From assembly GCA_014656015.1 (NCBI GenBank), contig BNBP01000005.1, positions 62,001 to 126,000 on the forward strand: a stretch of 64,000 nt of DNA, given 5' to 3'. Shown piece after piece: positions 42,123-50,179 of this stretch (its first letter is position 1; each line of letters starts with the position of its first letter). The DNA is from Streptomyces griseoaurantiacus. Its GTDB lineage: Bacteria > Actinomycetota > Actinomycetes > Streptomycetales > Streptomycetaceae. The notes under the pieces are model-generated. The model was not told the origin of the DNA, did no database searches, and saw nothing but the letters and a program-made list of their open reading frames with translations. The position numbers and the translations under genes were made by a program.

Positions 42123-42152
42123 TTGTTCCGGATTGTCGTCCCGGCATAGGGT
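42123..42152 (+). promoter_or_regulatory. Candidate sigma-HrdB-type promoter of glycosyltransferase operon
   Basis: TTGTTC (42123-42128) and TAGGGT (42147-42152) are separated by 18 bases. They agree with the vegetative streptomycete consensus (TTGACa and TAgnnT) and lie 32 bases before the GTG start of the glycosyltransferase gene. Confidence 0.55.
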
Positions 42153-42183
42153 CGCGGGATCAGCAGGCAGGAAGGGGCCCGGA

Positions 42184-43614
42184 GTGACCGCTGAGGCCAG
42201 TCAGGCGGGTTCCCGTCCGGGTTCCGCCGCCGACGCCGGGCGACCGCTCAGGATCGCGCTCCTCACCTACAAGGGCAACCCGTTCTGCGGGGGCCAGGGC
42301 GTCTACGTCCGCCACCTCTCGCGCGAACTCGCCCGCCTGGGCCACCGCGTGGAGGTCATCGGCGCCCAGCCCTACCCCGTGCTCGACCCCGTCGAGGGCG
42401 GCGGGGGGCCGACGCTCACCGAACTGCCGAGCCTCGACCTCTACCGCCAGCCCGACCCCTTCCGCACCCCGAAGCGCGGGGAGTACCGGGACTGGATCGA
42501 CGCGCTCGAGGTCGGCACGATGTGGACCGGGGGCTTCCCCGAACCGCTCACCTTCTCCCTGCGCGCCCGCCGCCATCTGCGCGCCCGCCGGGGCGACTTC
42601 GACGTCGTGCACGACAACCAGACGCTCGGCTACGGCCTCCTGGGCGATGTCGGCGCCCCGCTGGTCACCACCATCCACCACCCCATCACCGTCGACCGGC
42701 AGTTGGAGCTGGACGCCGCCGAGGGATGGCAGCGCCGGGCCTCGGTGCGGCGCTGGTACGGCTTCACCCGCATGCAGAAGAGGGTCGCGCGCCGGCTGCC
42801 GTCCGTACTGACCGTCTCCGGCTCCTCCCAGCAGGAGATCGTCGACCACCTCGGCGTGCGGCGGGAGCGGGTGCACGTCGTGCACATCGGCGCCGACACC
42901 GACCTGTTCGCCCCCGACGCCTCCGTCGCCGAGGTGCCCGGCCGGATCGTCACCACCTCCAGCGCGGACGTGCCGCTCAAGGGACTGGTCTTCCTCGTCG
43001 AGGCGCTGGCGAAGGTCCGCACCGAACACCCCGGCGCCCACCTCGTCGTCGTCGGCAAGCGGCCCGCCGAAGGACCGGTGGCGCAGGCGATGGAACGGTA
43101 CGGCGTCGAGGGTGCCGTCGAGTTCGTCAAGGGCATCTCCGACGCCGAACTCGTCGACCTGGTGCGCTCGGCCGAGGTGGCCTGCGTGCCCTCGCTCTAC
43201 GAGGGGTTCTCGCTGCCCGCCGCGGAGGCCATGGCCGCGGGCACCCCACTGGTGGCCACCACCGGAGGGGCGATCCCCGAGGTCGCCGGACCCGACGGCG
43301 AGACCTGCCTGGCCGTACCGCCCGGCGACGCCGGCGCCCTCGCCACCGCGCTGGCCCGCCTCCTCGGTGACGCGAGCCTGCGGGCCAGGCTCGGCGCGGC
43401 CGGCCGCGACCGCGTGCTGCGGCACTTCACCTGGGCCCGCGCGGCCGAGGGCACGGTGGCCCACTACCGCGAGGCGATGGCCCGCGCCGCGCACGGCGCC
43501 CGGCCCGCGGCCCGCCCGGTCGCCGTCCGCCCGGCGCCCGCGGCGCTCTCGGTGCCCGCGACCGTTCCCGCATCCGACGACGACCCCGACCGCGAAAGCA
43601 GGGCCACGTGCTGA
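42184..43614 (+). CDS. GT4-family glycosyltransferase
   Basis: This 476-residue GT-B fold protein has an N-terminal Gly-rich loop after KGNPFCGGQGVYVRHLS, the DVVHDNQTLGYG block, and a C-terminal EX7E motif ACVPSLYEGFSLPAAEAMA, which binds the nucleotide-sugar donor. GTG 42184 is chosen because GAAGGGG lies seven bases upstream and the frame before it is not conserved. The C-terminus overlaps the methyltransferase start by 7 bases. Together with the methyltransferase and alpha/alpha-barrel protein it forms a tightly coupled operon. The acceptor is unknown. Confidence 0.9.
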   Translation: MTAEASQAGSRPGSAADAGRPLRIALLTYKGNPFCGGQGVYVRHLSRELARLGHRVEVIGAQPYPVLDPVEGGGGPTLTELPSLDLYRQPDPFRTPKRGEYRDWIDALEVGTMWTGGFPEPLTFSLRARRHLRARRGDFDVVHDNQTLGYGLLGDVGAPLVTTIHHPITVDRQLELDAAEGWQRRASVRRWYGFTRMQKRVARRLPSVLTVSGSSQQEIVDHLGVRRERVHVVHIGADTDLFAPDASVAEVPGRIVTTSSADVPLKGLVFLVEALAKVRTEHPGAHLVVVGKRPAEGPVAQAMERYGVEGAVEFVKGISDAELVDLVRSAEVACVPSLYEGFSLPAAEAMAAGTPLVATTGGAIPEVAGPDGETCLAVPPGDAGALATALARLLGDASLRARLGAAGRDRVLRHFTWARAAEGTVAHYREAMARAAHGARPAARPVAVRPAPAALSVPATVPASDDDPDRESRATC

Positions 43615-44405
43615 CCGTCGACTTCTCCCGGTTCCCGCTCGCCCCGGGCGACCGCGTACTGGACCTCGGCTGCGGCGCCGGCCGGCACGCGTTCGAGTGC
43701 TACCGGCGCGGGGCCCGGGTCGTCGCGCTGGACCGCAACGGCGAGGAGATCCGCGAGGTCGCCAAGTGGTTCGCGGCGATGGAACAGGAGGGCGAGGCCC
43801 CGGCCGGCGCCACCGCGACGGCCATGGAGGGCGACGCGCTCGCGCTGCCCTTCCCCGACGAGTCCTTCGACGTCGTCATCATCTCCGAGGTGATGGAACA
43901 CATCCCCGACGACAAGGGCGTCCTCGCCGAGATGGTCCGGGTGCTCAAGCCCGGCGGCCGTATCGCCGTCACCGTCCCGCGCTACGGCCCGGAGAAGGTG
44001 TGCTGGGCGCTGTCCGACGCCTACCACGAGGTCGAGGGCGGCCACATCCGCATCTACCGCGCCGGGGAACTCCTCGCCAGGATGCGGGAGGCCGGACTGC
44101 GCCCCTACGGCAGCCACCACGCCCACGCCCTGCACTCGCCGTACTGGTGGCTCAAGTGCGCCTTCGGCGTCGACAACGACAAGGCGCTGCCGGTGCGGGC
44201 GTACCACAAGCTCCTGGTGTGGGACATCATGAAGAAGCCGCTCGCCACCCGGCTCGCCGAGAACGCGCTCAACCCGCTCATCGGCAAGAGCTTCGTGGCC
44301 TACGCGACCAAGCCGCACCTCCCGGCCGAGGCCGCCACCGGCTCCGGCTCCGGCTCCGGCTTCGGCTCCGGCTTCGACACGAACGAACCGGCGGGCGCTT
44401 CGTGA
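43608..44405 (+). CDS. Class I SAM-dependent methyltransferase
   Basis: This 265-residue protein has the SAM-binding motif I VLDLGCGAGRHAFE and motif II/III region DVVIISEVMEHIPDD, as in Methyltransf_11/UbiE-like enzymes. The tail is a Ser/Gly/Phe-rich low-complexity stretch (GSGSGFGSG). It overlaps the glycosyltransferase upstream by 7 bases and the next gene by 4 bases, so all three are coupled. It may methylate the product of the glycosyltransferase. Confidence 0.92.
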   Translation: MLTVDFSRFPLAPGDRVLDLGCGAGRHAFECYRRGARVVALDRNGEEIREVAKWFAAMEQEGEAPAGATATAMEGDALALPFPDESFDVVIISEVMEHIPDDKGVLAEMVRVLKPGGRIAVTVPRYGPEKVCWALSDAYHEVEGGHIRIYRAGELLARMREAGLRPYGSHHAHALHSPYWWLKCAFGVDNDKALPVRAYHKLLVWDIMKKPLATRLAENALNPLIGKSFVAYATKPHLPAEAATGSGSGSGFGSGFDTNEPAGAS

Positions 44406-45475
44406 CCACCCCCCGGACAGAACACCTCGTCCTGCCCGGGGTCCTCACCGCCGAGCAGGCCGCCGGGACCGTCGCCGGCATCCTCGCCGTCCAGCGCGAG
44501 GACGGCGCGATCCCCTGGTTCCGCGGGCACCACCTCGACCCCTGGGACCACACCGAGGCCGCGATGGCGCTGGACGCCGCGGGCGAGCACGAGGCCGCCG
44601 CGCGCGCCTACGAGTGGCTCGCCCGCCACCAGAACCCCGACGGCTCCTGGTACGCCGCCTACGCCGACGGCGACTGCACACGGGTCACCGACCGCGGCCG
44701 GGAGACCAACTTCGTCGCCTATCCGGCAGTCGGCGTGTGGCACCACTACCTCTCCACGGGCGACGACACGTTCCTGGACCGCATGTGGCCGATGGTGTTC
44801 GCGGCGGTCGAGTACGTGCTCGCGCTGCAGCAGCCCGGCGGCCAGATCGGCTGGAAGGGCGAGGACGGCGGCGGCCGCACCACCGACGCGCTGCTCACCG
44901 GCTCCTCCTCCATCCACCAGGCGCTGCGCTGCGCGCTGGCCCTCGCCGAACAGCGCGAGGAGCCGCAGCCGGACTGGGAGCTCGCGGTGGGCGCGCTGCG
45001 CCACGCGATCCGCCGGCACCCGGAGCGGTTCCTGGACAAGTCCCGCTACTCGATGGACTGGTACTACCCGGTGCTGGGCGGCGCGCTGACCGGCACGGAG
45101 GCCGCCGACCGCATCGAGGAGGACTGGGACCGCTTCGTCGTGCCCGGCCTCGGCGTGCGCTGCGTCGTCCCCAACCCGTGGGTCACGGGCGGGGAGTCCG
45201 CCGAACTCGCCCTCACCCTGTGGGCGATGGGCGAGTCCGACCGCGCCCTGGACGTCCTGAAGTCCATCCAGCACCTGCGGGACGCCGAGTCCGGCCTGTA
45301 CTGGACGGGGTACGTGTTCGAGGACGCCACGATCTGGCCCCGCGAACTGACGACCTGGACCGCCGGCTCGCTGCTCCTCGCGGTCGCCGCGCTGGGCGGC
45401 CACGAGGCGACGTGCACGGTGTTCTCCGGCACGCACCTGCCGACGGGGCTCGACCCCGACTGCTGCGCGGTGTGA
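44402..45475 (+). CDS. Alpha/alpha-barrel (prenyltransferase or six-hairpin glycosidase-like) protein
   Basis: This 357-residue cytoplasmic protein is built of helical pairs with Trp/Gly-rich turns (EDGAIPWFRGHHLDPWDH, NPDGSWYAAYADGD, GLYWTGYVFEDATIWP). This fold is shared by terpene cyclases, prenyltransferases and six-hairpin glycosidases. It is often annotated as prenyltransferase, but it lacks clear DDXXD or CaaX-type motifs. In this operon a sugar-active role is at least as likely. GTG 44402 overlaps the methyltransferase stop (GTGA). A 14-bp terminator follows. Confidence 0.85.
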   Translation: MTTPRTEHLVLPGVLTAEQAAGTVAGILAVQREDGAIPWFRGHHLDPWDHTEAAMALDAAGEHEAAARAYEWLARHQNPDGSWYAAYADGDCTRVTDRGRETNFVAYPAVGVWHHYLSTGDDTFLDRMWPMVFAAVEYVLALQQPGGQIGWKGEDGGGRTTDALLTGSSSIHQALRCALALAEQREEPQPDWELAVGALRHAIRRHPERFLDKSRYSMDWYYPVLGGALTGTEAADRIEEDWDRFVVPGLGVRCVVPNPWVTGGESAELALTLWAMGESDRALDVLKSIQHLRDAESGLYWTGYVFEDATIWPRELTTWTAGSLLLAVAALGGHEATCTVFSGTHLPTGLDPDCCAV

Positions 45476-45476
45476 G

Positions 45477-45508
45477 CACCGGGCCCGGACCGCCGTCCGG
45501 GCCCGGTG
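45477..45508. terminator. Bidirectional terminator hairpin
   Basis: CACCGGGCCCGGAC (45477-45490) pairs perfectly with 45495-45508 around a CGCC loop. It sits between convergent genes whose stops lie 2 and 4 bases away. Confidence 0.88.
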
Positions 45509-45511
45509 GGT

Positions 45512-45805
45512 TCAGTGCCGCTGCATGCGGCGGGCGATGGCGTGCCCGATGAACAGGTAGACGACCGCGGCCAGGCCGTATCCGGCCACGACCCGCGCCC
45601 ACGCCTCGTCGAAGGTGAACAGGTCACGCGACCAGCCGGCCAGCCAGCGGGCCACGTCATGGACGAACTGCACCAGGGCGTTGCCCGGATTCGCGTCCAA
45701 CAGGTACATCAGGATCCAGAGACCCAGTATCAGGGCCATGACATCGGCGACGACCGCGACGACCGTCCCGGCCCCGTTCGCACTGCGGTGATATCGAGGG
45801 GACAT
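45512..45805 (-). CDS. Small two-helix membrane protein
   Basis: This 97-residue protein has two predicted membrane helices (VVAVVADVMALILGLWILMYLL and VVAGYGLAAVVYLFIGHAIA), joined by a segment (VHDVARWLAGWSRDLF) that looks amphipathic. The pattern fits conserved small actinobacterial membrane proteins of unknown function. ATG 45805 is used; frames open further upstream are not conserved-looking. No operon partner is obvious. Confidence 0.75.
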   Translation of the reverse strand: MSPRYHRSANGAGTVVAVVADVMALILGLWILMYLLDANPGNALVQFVHDVARWLAGWSRDLFTFDEAWARVVAGYGLAAVVYLFIGHAIARRMQRH

Positions 45806-45914
45806 ACCTTGCGGATTGCCGCCGCCCGCCGTATGAAACCCGGCCACCCCCCCAACCGTCCGCGCGCTCCCGGCAGTTGCGAAGAAGCGGACCGGGAGCT
45901 GAAGGCCGCCCGGC

Positions 45915-46820
45915 TCAGGGCAGGAGAGCCCCCGGCGCACGCACGCCCCGGCGCAGGCGCGCGGCGTCCTGGCTGGGGGGCACGCCGAACCGGCGGCGGT
46001 ACTCCCGGCTGAACTGCGAGGGGTTGTCGTAGCCGACGCGGTGGCCGACTCCGGTGACGTCTCCGGGGTGGGTGGCGAGCAGCAGTCGGGCCTCCTGGAG
46101 CCGGATCTGCTTCTGGAACTGGATGGGGCTCATGGCGGTCACCGCCTGAAAGTTGCGGTAGAAGGCGGAGACGCCCATGCCGGACTGCCGCGCCACGTCC
46201 TCCACCCGGAAGGGCTGCGCGTAGTGCTCGCGGATCCAGCGCACGGCGCGTGAGATGTGGCTGAGGCTGCTGTCGGCCAGGCCGAGCTGGCGCACCGTCG
46301 CACCCTGCTCGCCGGTGATCAGACGCCACAGGATCTCGCGCTTGACCAGTGGGGCCAGTACGGCCCGGTCGCGGGGCTCGTCGAGAAGGCGCAGCAGCCG
46401 GACCACCGCGTCCAGCAGCGCGGCCGGAGCGTCAGCGACGGCGATCCCCGACGGTGCGCCCCCGCCGCTCCGGGGGGCTTGCCGGGGCCCGGCCTCGAGC
46501 AGCAACTCGGCGACGGCGGACGGTTCCAGGACGAGACCGAACCCCAGCGCCGGCTCCCCGGGGCCGGCCTGGGTGAACTGCCCGGTGACAGGCAGATCGA
46601 CGGATGCGACCAAGTACTGCCCGGGCCCGTACTCGAACACCCGCTCACCCAGGGCGAGCCGTTTGGCGCCCTGCGCGATGACCGCCAGGAGCGTGCCGGA
46701 CATCGAAGGCTCCGGCCGATCGGGGCGGTCGACCTTCGAGATGAGGACGCCGTCGACGGCGGTGGTCCAGTCGGGCCGCGCATGGCGGGCCAACAGGGTG
46801 CGGAGTTCTTCGAGGTACAT
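45915..46820 (-). CDS. AraC-family transcriptional regulator (AraC_N type)
   Basis: This 301-residue protein has an N-terminal AraC_N cupin-like domain (QGAKRLALGERVFEYGPGQYLVASVDLPV) and a C-terminal AraC double helix-turn-helix (FRVEDVARQSGMGVSAFYRNF and GDVTGVGHRVGYDNPSQFSREYRR). It is divergent from the ABM monooxygenase and esterase genes, with 149 bases between, and is the likely activator of them. Ligands of this subfamily include aldehydes, quinones or small aromatic molecules. Confidence 0.9.
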   Translation of the reverse strand: MYLEELRTLLARHARPDWTTAVDGVLISKVDRPDRPEPSMSGTLLAVIAQGAKRLALGERVFEYGPGQYLVASVDLPVTGQFTQAGPGEPALGFGLVLEPSAVAELLLEAGPRQAPRSGGGAPSGIAVADAPAALLDAVVRLLRLLDEPRDRAVLAPLVKREILWRLITGEQGATVRQLGLADSSLSHISRAVRWIREHYAQPFRVEDVARQSGMGVSAFYRNFQAVTAMSPIQFQKQIRLQEARLLLATHPGDVTGVGHRVGYDNPSQFSREYRRRFGVPPSQDAARLRRGVRAPGALLP

Positions 46821-46969
46821 GCGTCCATTGCAGCACCACTGCGCGCACGGGTTCCCGAAGTCGCGAGGATCGTGCAAGTGCGAGCGAGTATCGGTCTAAC
46901 GTTTCCGCAGGTCAGCGCGCTTCAATGGAACCACCGCACTCCAATACCGAAGAGGAAGAGGAGAAATCC

Positions 46970-47287
46970 ATGATTGCCGCCCACGGTTTCGCAGCCACCC
47001 TGACCGCCAGGCCCGGTGTGGGGGACCGGCTCGTCGACCTGCTGCTGACCGGACTGGACGAGGGCAGCCCCGGCGCGAGCGAGTACTGCCTCCTGTACCT
47101 CGTCTCCCGTTCCGCGTCCGACCCCGACGTCGTCCACGTCATCGAAGGCTGGACCAGCGAGGAGGACCACCACCGCGTCTTCGCCGGCAGGGCCGCCCAG
47201 GCCATCGTGGCGCGGATCGACCCGCTGCTCGCCAAGGAGTCCGAGTACACGGACTTCGTTCCGGTCCGCGGCAAGTCCGCCCTCTGA
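46970..47287 (+). CDS. ABM-fold antibiotic biosynthesis monooxygenase-like protein
   Basis: This 105-residue protein has the ferredoxin-like ABM dimer pattern: AAHGFAATLTARPGVGDRLVDLL, a middle strand YCLLYLVSRSASDPDVVHVIEGW, and DHHRVFAGRAAQAIVAR. GAGGAG precedes ATG 46970. It begins a two-gene unit with the esterase at 47396 and lies opposite the AraC regulator. Like YgiN-type proteins it may be a cofactor-free oxygenase or a binding protein. Confidence 0.88.
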   Translation: MIAAHGFAATLTARPGVGDRLVDLLLTGLDEGSPGASEYCLLYLVSRSASDPDVVHVIEGWTSEEDHHRVFAGRAAQAIVARIDPLLAKESEYTDFVPVRGKSAL

Positions 47288-47395
47288 CCCGCGCCCAACA
47301 CCCCGCCCCCGGGCCTCCGCCGCCCCGGTGCCCACCGAGGCGGCCCCCGTCTCGTCCGCCCGCCCCGTCACCACCACCCACGAGAGGCAACGACC

Positions 47396-48367
47396 ATGAC
47401 CACAGAACGGCCCTCCCTCGACCCCGAACTGCGTGAACTGCTGGCCGACATGCCGCTGATGTCCCAGCTCACCCCGGAAGTGCTGGCGCGGGTACGCCCC
47501 TTCTCCTCGATGCCCGTCGAACCCCTCCTCGAAGGCCGGGCCGTCGACCGGCGCGAGGTCACCGCCGCGAGCCCGGACGGCACCCCCATCCCCTTGTCCG
47601 TCCTCAGCCCCGCGAACAGCGACCGCACCGCTGCCGCACCCTGCGTCTACTGGATGCACGGCGGCGGGATGGTCATGGGCGACCGCTTCTCACAGATCGA
47701 CATCCCGCTGGAGTGGCTCGACGAGTTCGGCGCCGTCGTGGTCTCCGTCGACTACCGGCTCGCGCCCGAGTCCACCGGCACCATCCCGGTCGACGACTGC
47801 TACCAAGGACTGCTCTGGATCGCCGAGCACGCCGCCGAACTGGGCATCGACCCCTCCCGGATCATCGTGGCGGGCGCCAGCGCGGGCGGCGGCCTCGCCG
47901 CCGGCGTCACGCTGCTGGCCCGCGACCACGGCACCCCGGAGATCGCCGCCCAAGTCCTGATCGGCCCCATGCTCGACCACCGCAACACCACCACCTCCAG
48001 CCTCCAGTACGCGAACGGGCCCGGCGTCTGGACCCGCGAGATGAACGAATTCGGATGGCGCTGCCTCCTCGGCGACCTCGCCGACGACGAGGTGTCCGCG
48101 TACGTCTCACCCGCCCTGGCCGACGACCTCGCGGGCCTGCCGACCACCTACATCGACACCGGCTCCGCCGAAGTCTTCCGCGACGAGGACACCGACTACG
48201 CCAGCCGCATCTGGGCGGCCGGCGGCCAGGCCGAACTCCACGTCTGGGCAGGCGGCTTCCACGGATTCGACGCCCTGTACCCGCAGGCACACCTCTCGGC
48301 CACGGCCCGCCGGACCCGCACCGATTGGCTCGCCCGGCTCCTGTCCACCACCCCGACGCCTAGGTGA
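47396..48367 (+). CDS. Alpha/beta-hydrolase fold-3 esterase (HSL family)
   Basis: This 323-residue protein is of the hormone-sensitive lipase type: oxyanion motif HGGGM (about residue 84), nucleophile elbow GASAGGG, and GGFHGFD carrying the catalytic His. The acidic residue lies in the region before it (EVFRDEDTDYASR). It should hydrolyse small acyl esters. It sits 108 bases after the ABM gene on the same strand and probably belongs to the same AraC-controlled unit, so a detoxification or catabolic step on a phenolic ester is plausible. Confidence 0.9.
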   Translation: MTTERPSLDPELRELLADMPLMSQLTPEVLARVRPFSSMPVEPLLEGRAVDRREVTAASPDGTPIPLSVLSPANSDRTAAAPCVYWMHGGGMVMGDRFSQIDIPLEWLDEFGAVVVSVDYRLAPESTGTIPVDDCYQGLLWIAEHAAELGIDPSRIIVAGASAGGGLAAGVTLLARDHGTPEIAAQVLIGPMLDHRNTTTSSLQYANGPGVWTREMNEFGWRCLLGDLADDEVSAYVSPALADDLAGLPTTYIDTGSAEVFRDEDTDYASRIWAAGGQAELHVWAGGFHGFDALYPQAHLSATARRTRTDWLARLLSTTPTPR

Positions 48368-48570
48368 AGCGGACGGGTTCCGGTCGTACGCCTCGGCCTC
48401 GGCCTCGGCCTGCGACGGCCGGTGCCCTGAACGTGATCGGCTCCGGGCGCCGCCGGCAGCGGGGGCCGGCCCCACCCCGGATCAACCGGGCAGCCGGATG
48501 GCCGGGGCAACGCCACGTCGGTGACCGTGGGGCTGTCCCGAGCAAGTCGCCCACACGGAAGGCAGGATGC

Positions 48571-49062
48571 GTGCGCATCGTCATGGCCACCGCCGCCGCG
48601 CCGGCCCTCGTCGGCCGGACCGCGCCGGCCGTCTCCGCCCACCAGCCGACCACCGACGGAATTTGGCGTATGGACGGCTACGGCACAGTCCTCTCCCTCC
48701 GCGACGGAACCCTGCGGGAGTACCAGACCACCACCGTCATCTGTCTCGAGGGCGATTCCGCACAGCGGACCGGCCCCGGCACCTACACCGTGCCCGACGG
48801 CACTGTCCTCACCGTGCGCACCCGGGGAGACCGCGACCGCGGATCCCTGCGGGCGGACGGTTCCGTCGGCGAGCGGAGCCTGCGCCGGCTCCCGAAGTCG
48901 CCCGAGGCCTGCGCGAGTCCGGCCCCCGAGGGTCCGCTCGCCGCCTTCGACGTCTTCTGGCAGTCCTTCGAGGAGCCGGTCTTCACCGAGGAGGAGTTCG
49001 CCGAGAGGAGGGACTCGGCCTTCGACAGGGCGCTGAACGTCCTGCGGGAAGCTCGCCGTTGA
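48571..49062 (+). CDS. Secreted protein resembling the N-terminal region of S41 peptidases, truncated
   Basis: This 163-residue product starts at GTG 48571. It has a short Sec-like signal (RIVMATAAAPALVG), then the region GIWRMDGYGTVLSLRDG and TTVICLEGDSAQRTGPGTYTVPDG. This is the beta-domain found before the catalytic part of streptomycete S41-family proteases, and it is followed by AFDVFWQSFEE, where the catalytic domain normally begins. Here the frame ends after 25 more residues (FTEEEFAERRDSAF...), so the PDZ and Ser/Lys catalytic core are absent. Either a decayed gene or a stand-alone inhibitor-like domain. Confidence 0.62.
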   Translation: MRIVMATAAAPALVGRTAPAVSAHQPTTDGIWRMDGYGTVLSLRDGTLREYQTTTVICLEGDSAQRTGPGTYTVPDGTVLTVRTRGDRDRGSLRADGSVGERSLRRLPKSPEACASPAPEGPLAAFDVFWQSFEEPVFTEEEFAERRDSAFDRALNVLREARR

Positions 49063-49096
49063 CGCGCGCCCACCGGTACTGGCCCCCTGAACGGCG

Positions 49097-49128
49097 ACGG
49101 CCCCCCGCCCGGAGGGGCGAGGGGCCGT
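49097..49128. terminator. Terminator hairpin
   Basis: ACGGCCCC (49097-49104) pairs with GGGGCCGT (49121-49128), enclosing CGCCC/GGGCG. It lies between the truncated S41 gene and the convergent DUF5336-like gene. Confidence 0.7.
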
Positions 49129-49174
49129 GCGGTGGTGCGGGGGTGGTGCGTGCGGTGGTGCGGGGGAGCCCGCC

Positions 49175-50008
49175 TCAGCCGCGCTGGATGCCGCTGGTGT
49201 CCTGCAGGACACCGCGCCGGCCGTCCTGCGTCTGCGCCACCAGCGCGGCACCGCGCTGCTCGACCGCCAGGTACCAGGTGCCCGGCGCGAGTTCGGCGAT
49301 CTGACCGCCGGAGTTGTCCTCCGCGAACAGCGGGCGCGTCACCGGAACCGCGAACCAGAACGGGGAGAAGTCCCCGCCCTGCTGCGGCGCCTGCGGCTGG
49401 GAGGCCTGCGCCGGCTGGGGCGCCGGGGGCTGCTGCCCGTACGGCTGCCCCGGCTGCGGCTGCCCGCCGAAGGAGGGCTGCTGGGCGCCCGGGTAGCCGT
49501 AACCGGCCGGCGGCTGGGCGCCGTAGGGCTGCGGGGCGGCCGGACGCGGGGCGCCGACCAGGGAGGCCTTGAGCGCCGGAACCAGCGGGGTGGCGACCGC
49601 GGCGGCGGCCATCACCAGGGTGGCGATGAGACCGAGGATCAGACCGACACCGGCGTCGAAGCTGCTCCTGGACCCCTCGAAGTTGTCCAGACCGCCCACC
49701 GGGTCGAAGATGTTGCCGATCGCGCTCCACGCGGCGAACACCGTCAGCCCGACGCCGAACTGCCCGAGGTCCAGGCCGAGCACCTTCGGCATCTGCGGCA
49801 GCCCCCGGGCGACGACGATGAGCGCGGCGCCGATGATGCCGGCGAGGAAGACGCTCAGCAGGAGCGGCCCGTTGCCCCAGGCGCTGGGGATGTCGAGGCT
49901 GTCCGGGGCGTCGTCGATCGAGTAGTTGTTGAGGAACGACGCGATGAACAGCAACACCGCTGCTCCGATCACCACGCCGTCGCCTCTAGTGAGGGAGCGG
50001 ATATTCAC
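49175..50008 (-). CDS. DUF5336-like membrane protein with Pro/Gln-rich tail
   Basis: This 277-residue protein has four membrane helices (GVVIGAAVLLFIASF, LLLSVFLAGIIGAALIVVA, GVGLTVFAAWSAIG, VGLILGLIATLVMAAAAVA). A cytoplasmic or periplasmic Pro/Gln/Gly/Tyr-rich linker (PYGAQPPAGYGYPG, QPGQPYGQQ) follows, then a small beta domain at the C-terminus (SPFWFAVPVTRPLFAED and LAVEQRGAALVAQ). The pattern matches the mycobacterial 34-kDa antigen-like (DUF5336) group. GTG 50008 has AAGGAC about six bases upstream. Function is unknown. Confidence 0.78.
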   Translation of the reverse strand: MNIRSLTRGDGVVIGAAVLLFIASFLNNYSIDDAPDSLDIPSAWGNGPLLLSVFLAGIIGAALIVVARGLPQMPKVLGLDLGQFGVGLTVFAAWSAIGNIFDPVGGLDNFEGSRSSFDAGVGLILGLIATLVMAAAAVATPLVPALKASLVGAPRPAAPQPYGAQPPAGYGYPGAQQPSFGGQPQPGQPYGQQPPAPQPAQASQPQAPQQGGDFSPFWFAVPVTRPLFAEDNSGGQIAELAPGTWYLAVEQRGAALVAQTQDGRRGVLQDTSGIQRG

Positions 50009-50179
50009 TTCAGGTCCTTCGTCAGTCGTCTCGTCACCGGCATCGTGGGAGGCGTCGCTGTCACCGTGTCGCCCAGGGCCTCTCGGCCGCGGTGTGAAGC
50101 GCGGGGGGTGGCCCCTCATCGTAGGAGGACACTATCGTCCGTCTGACATGTGTGTCCGCCCGGTGCCGTGCGACCGCCG

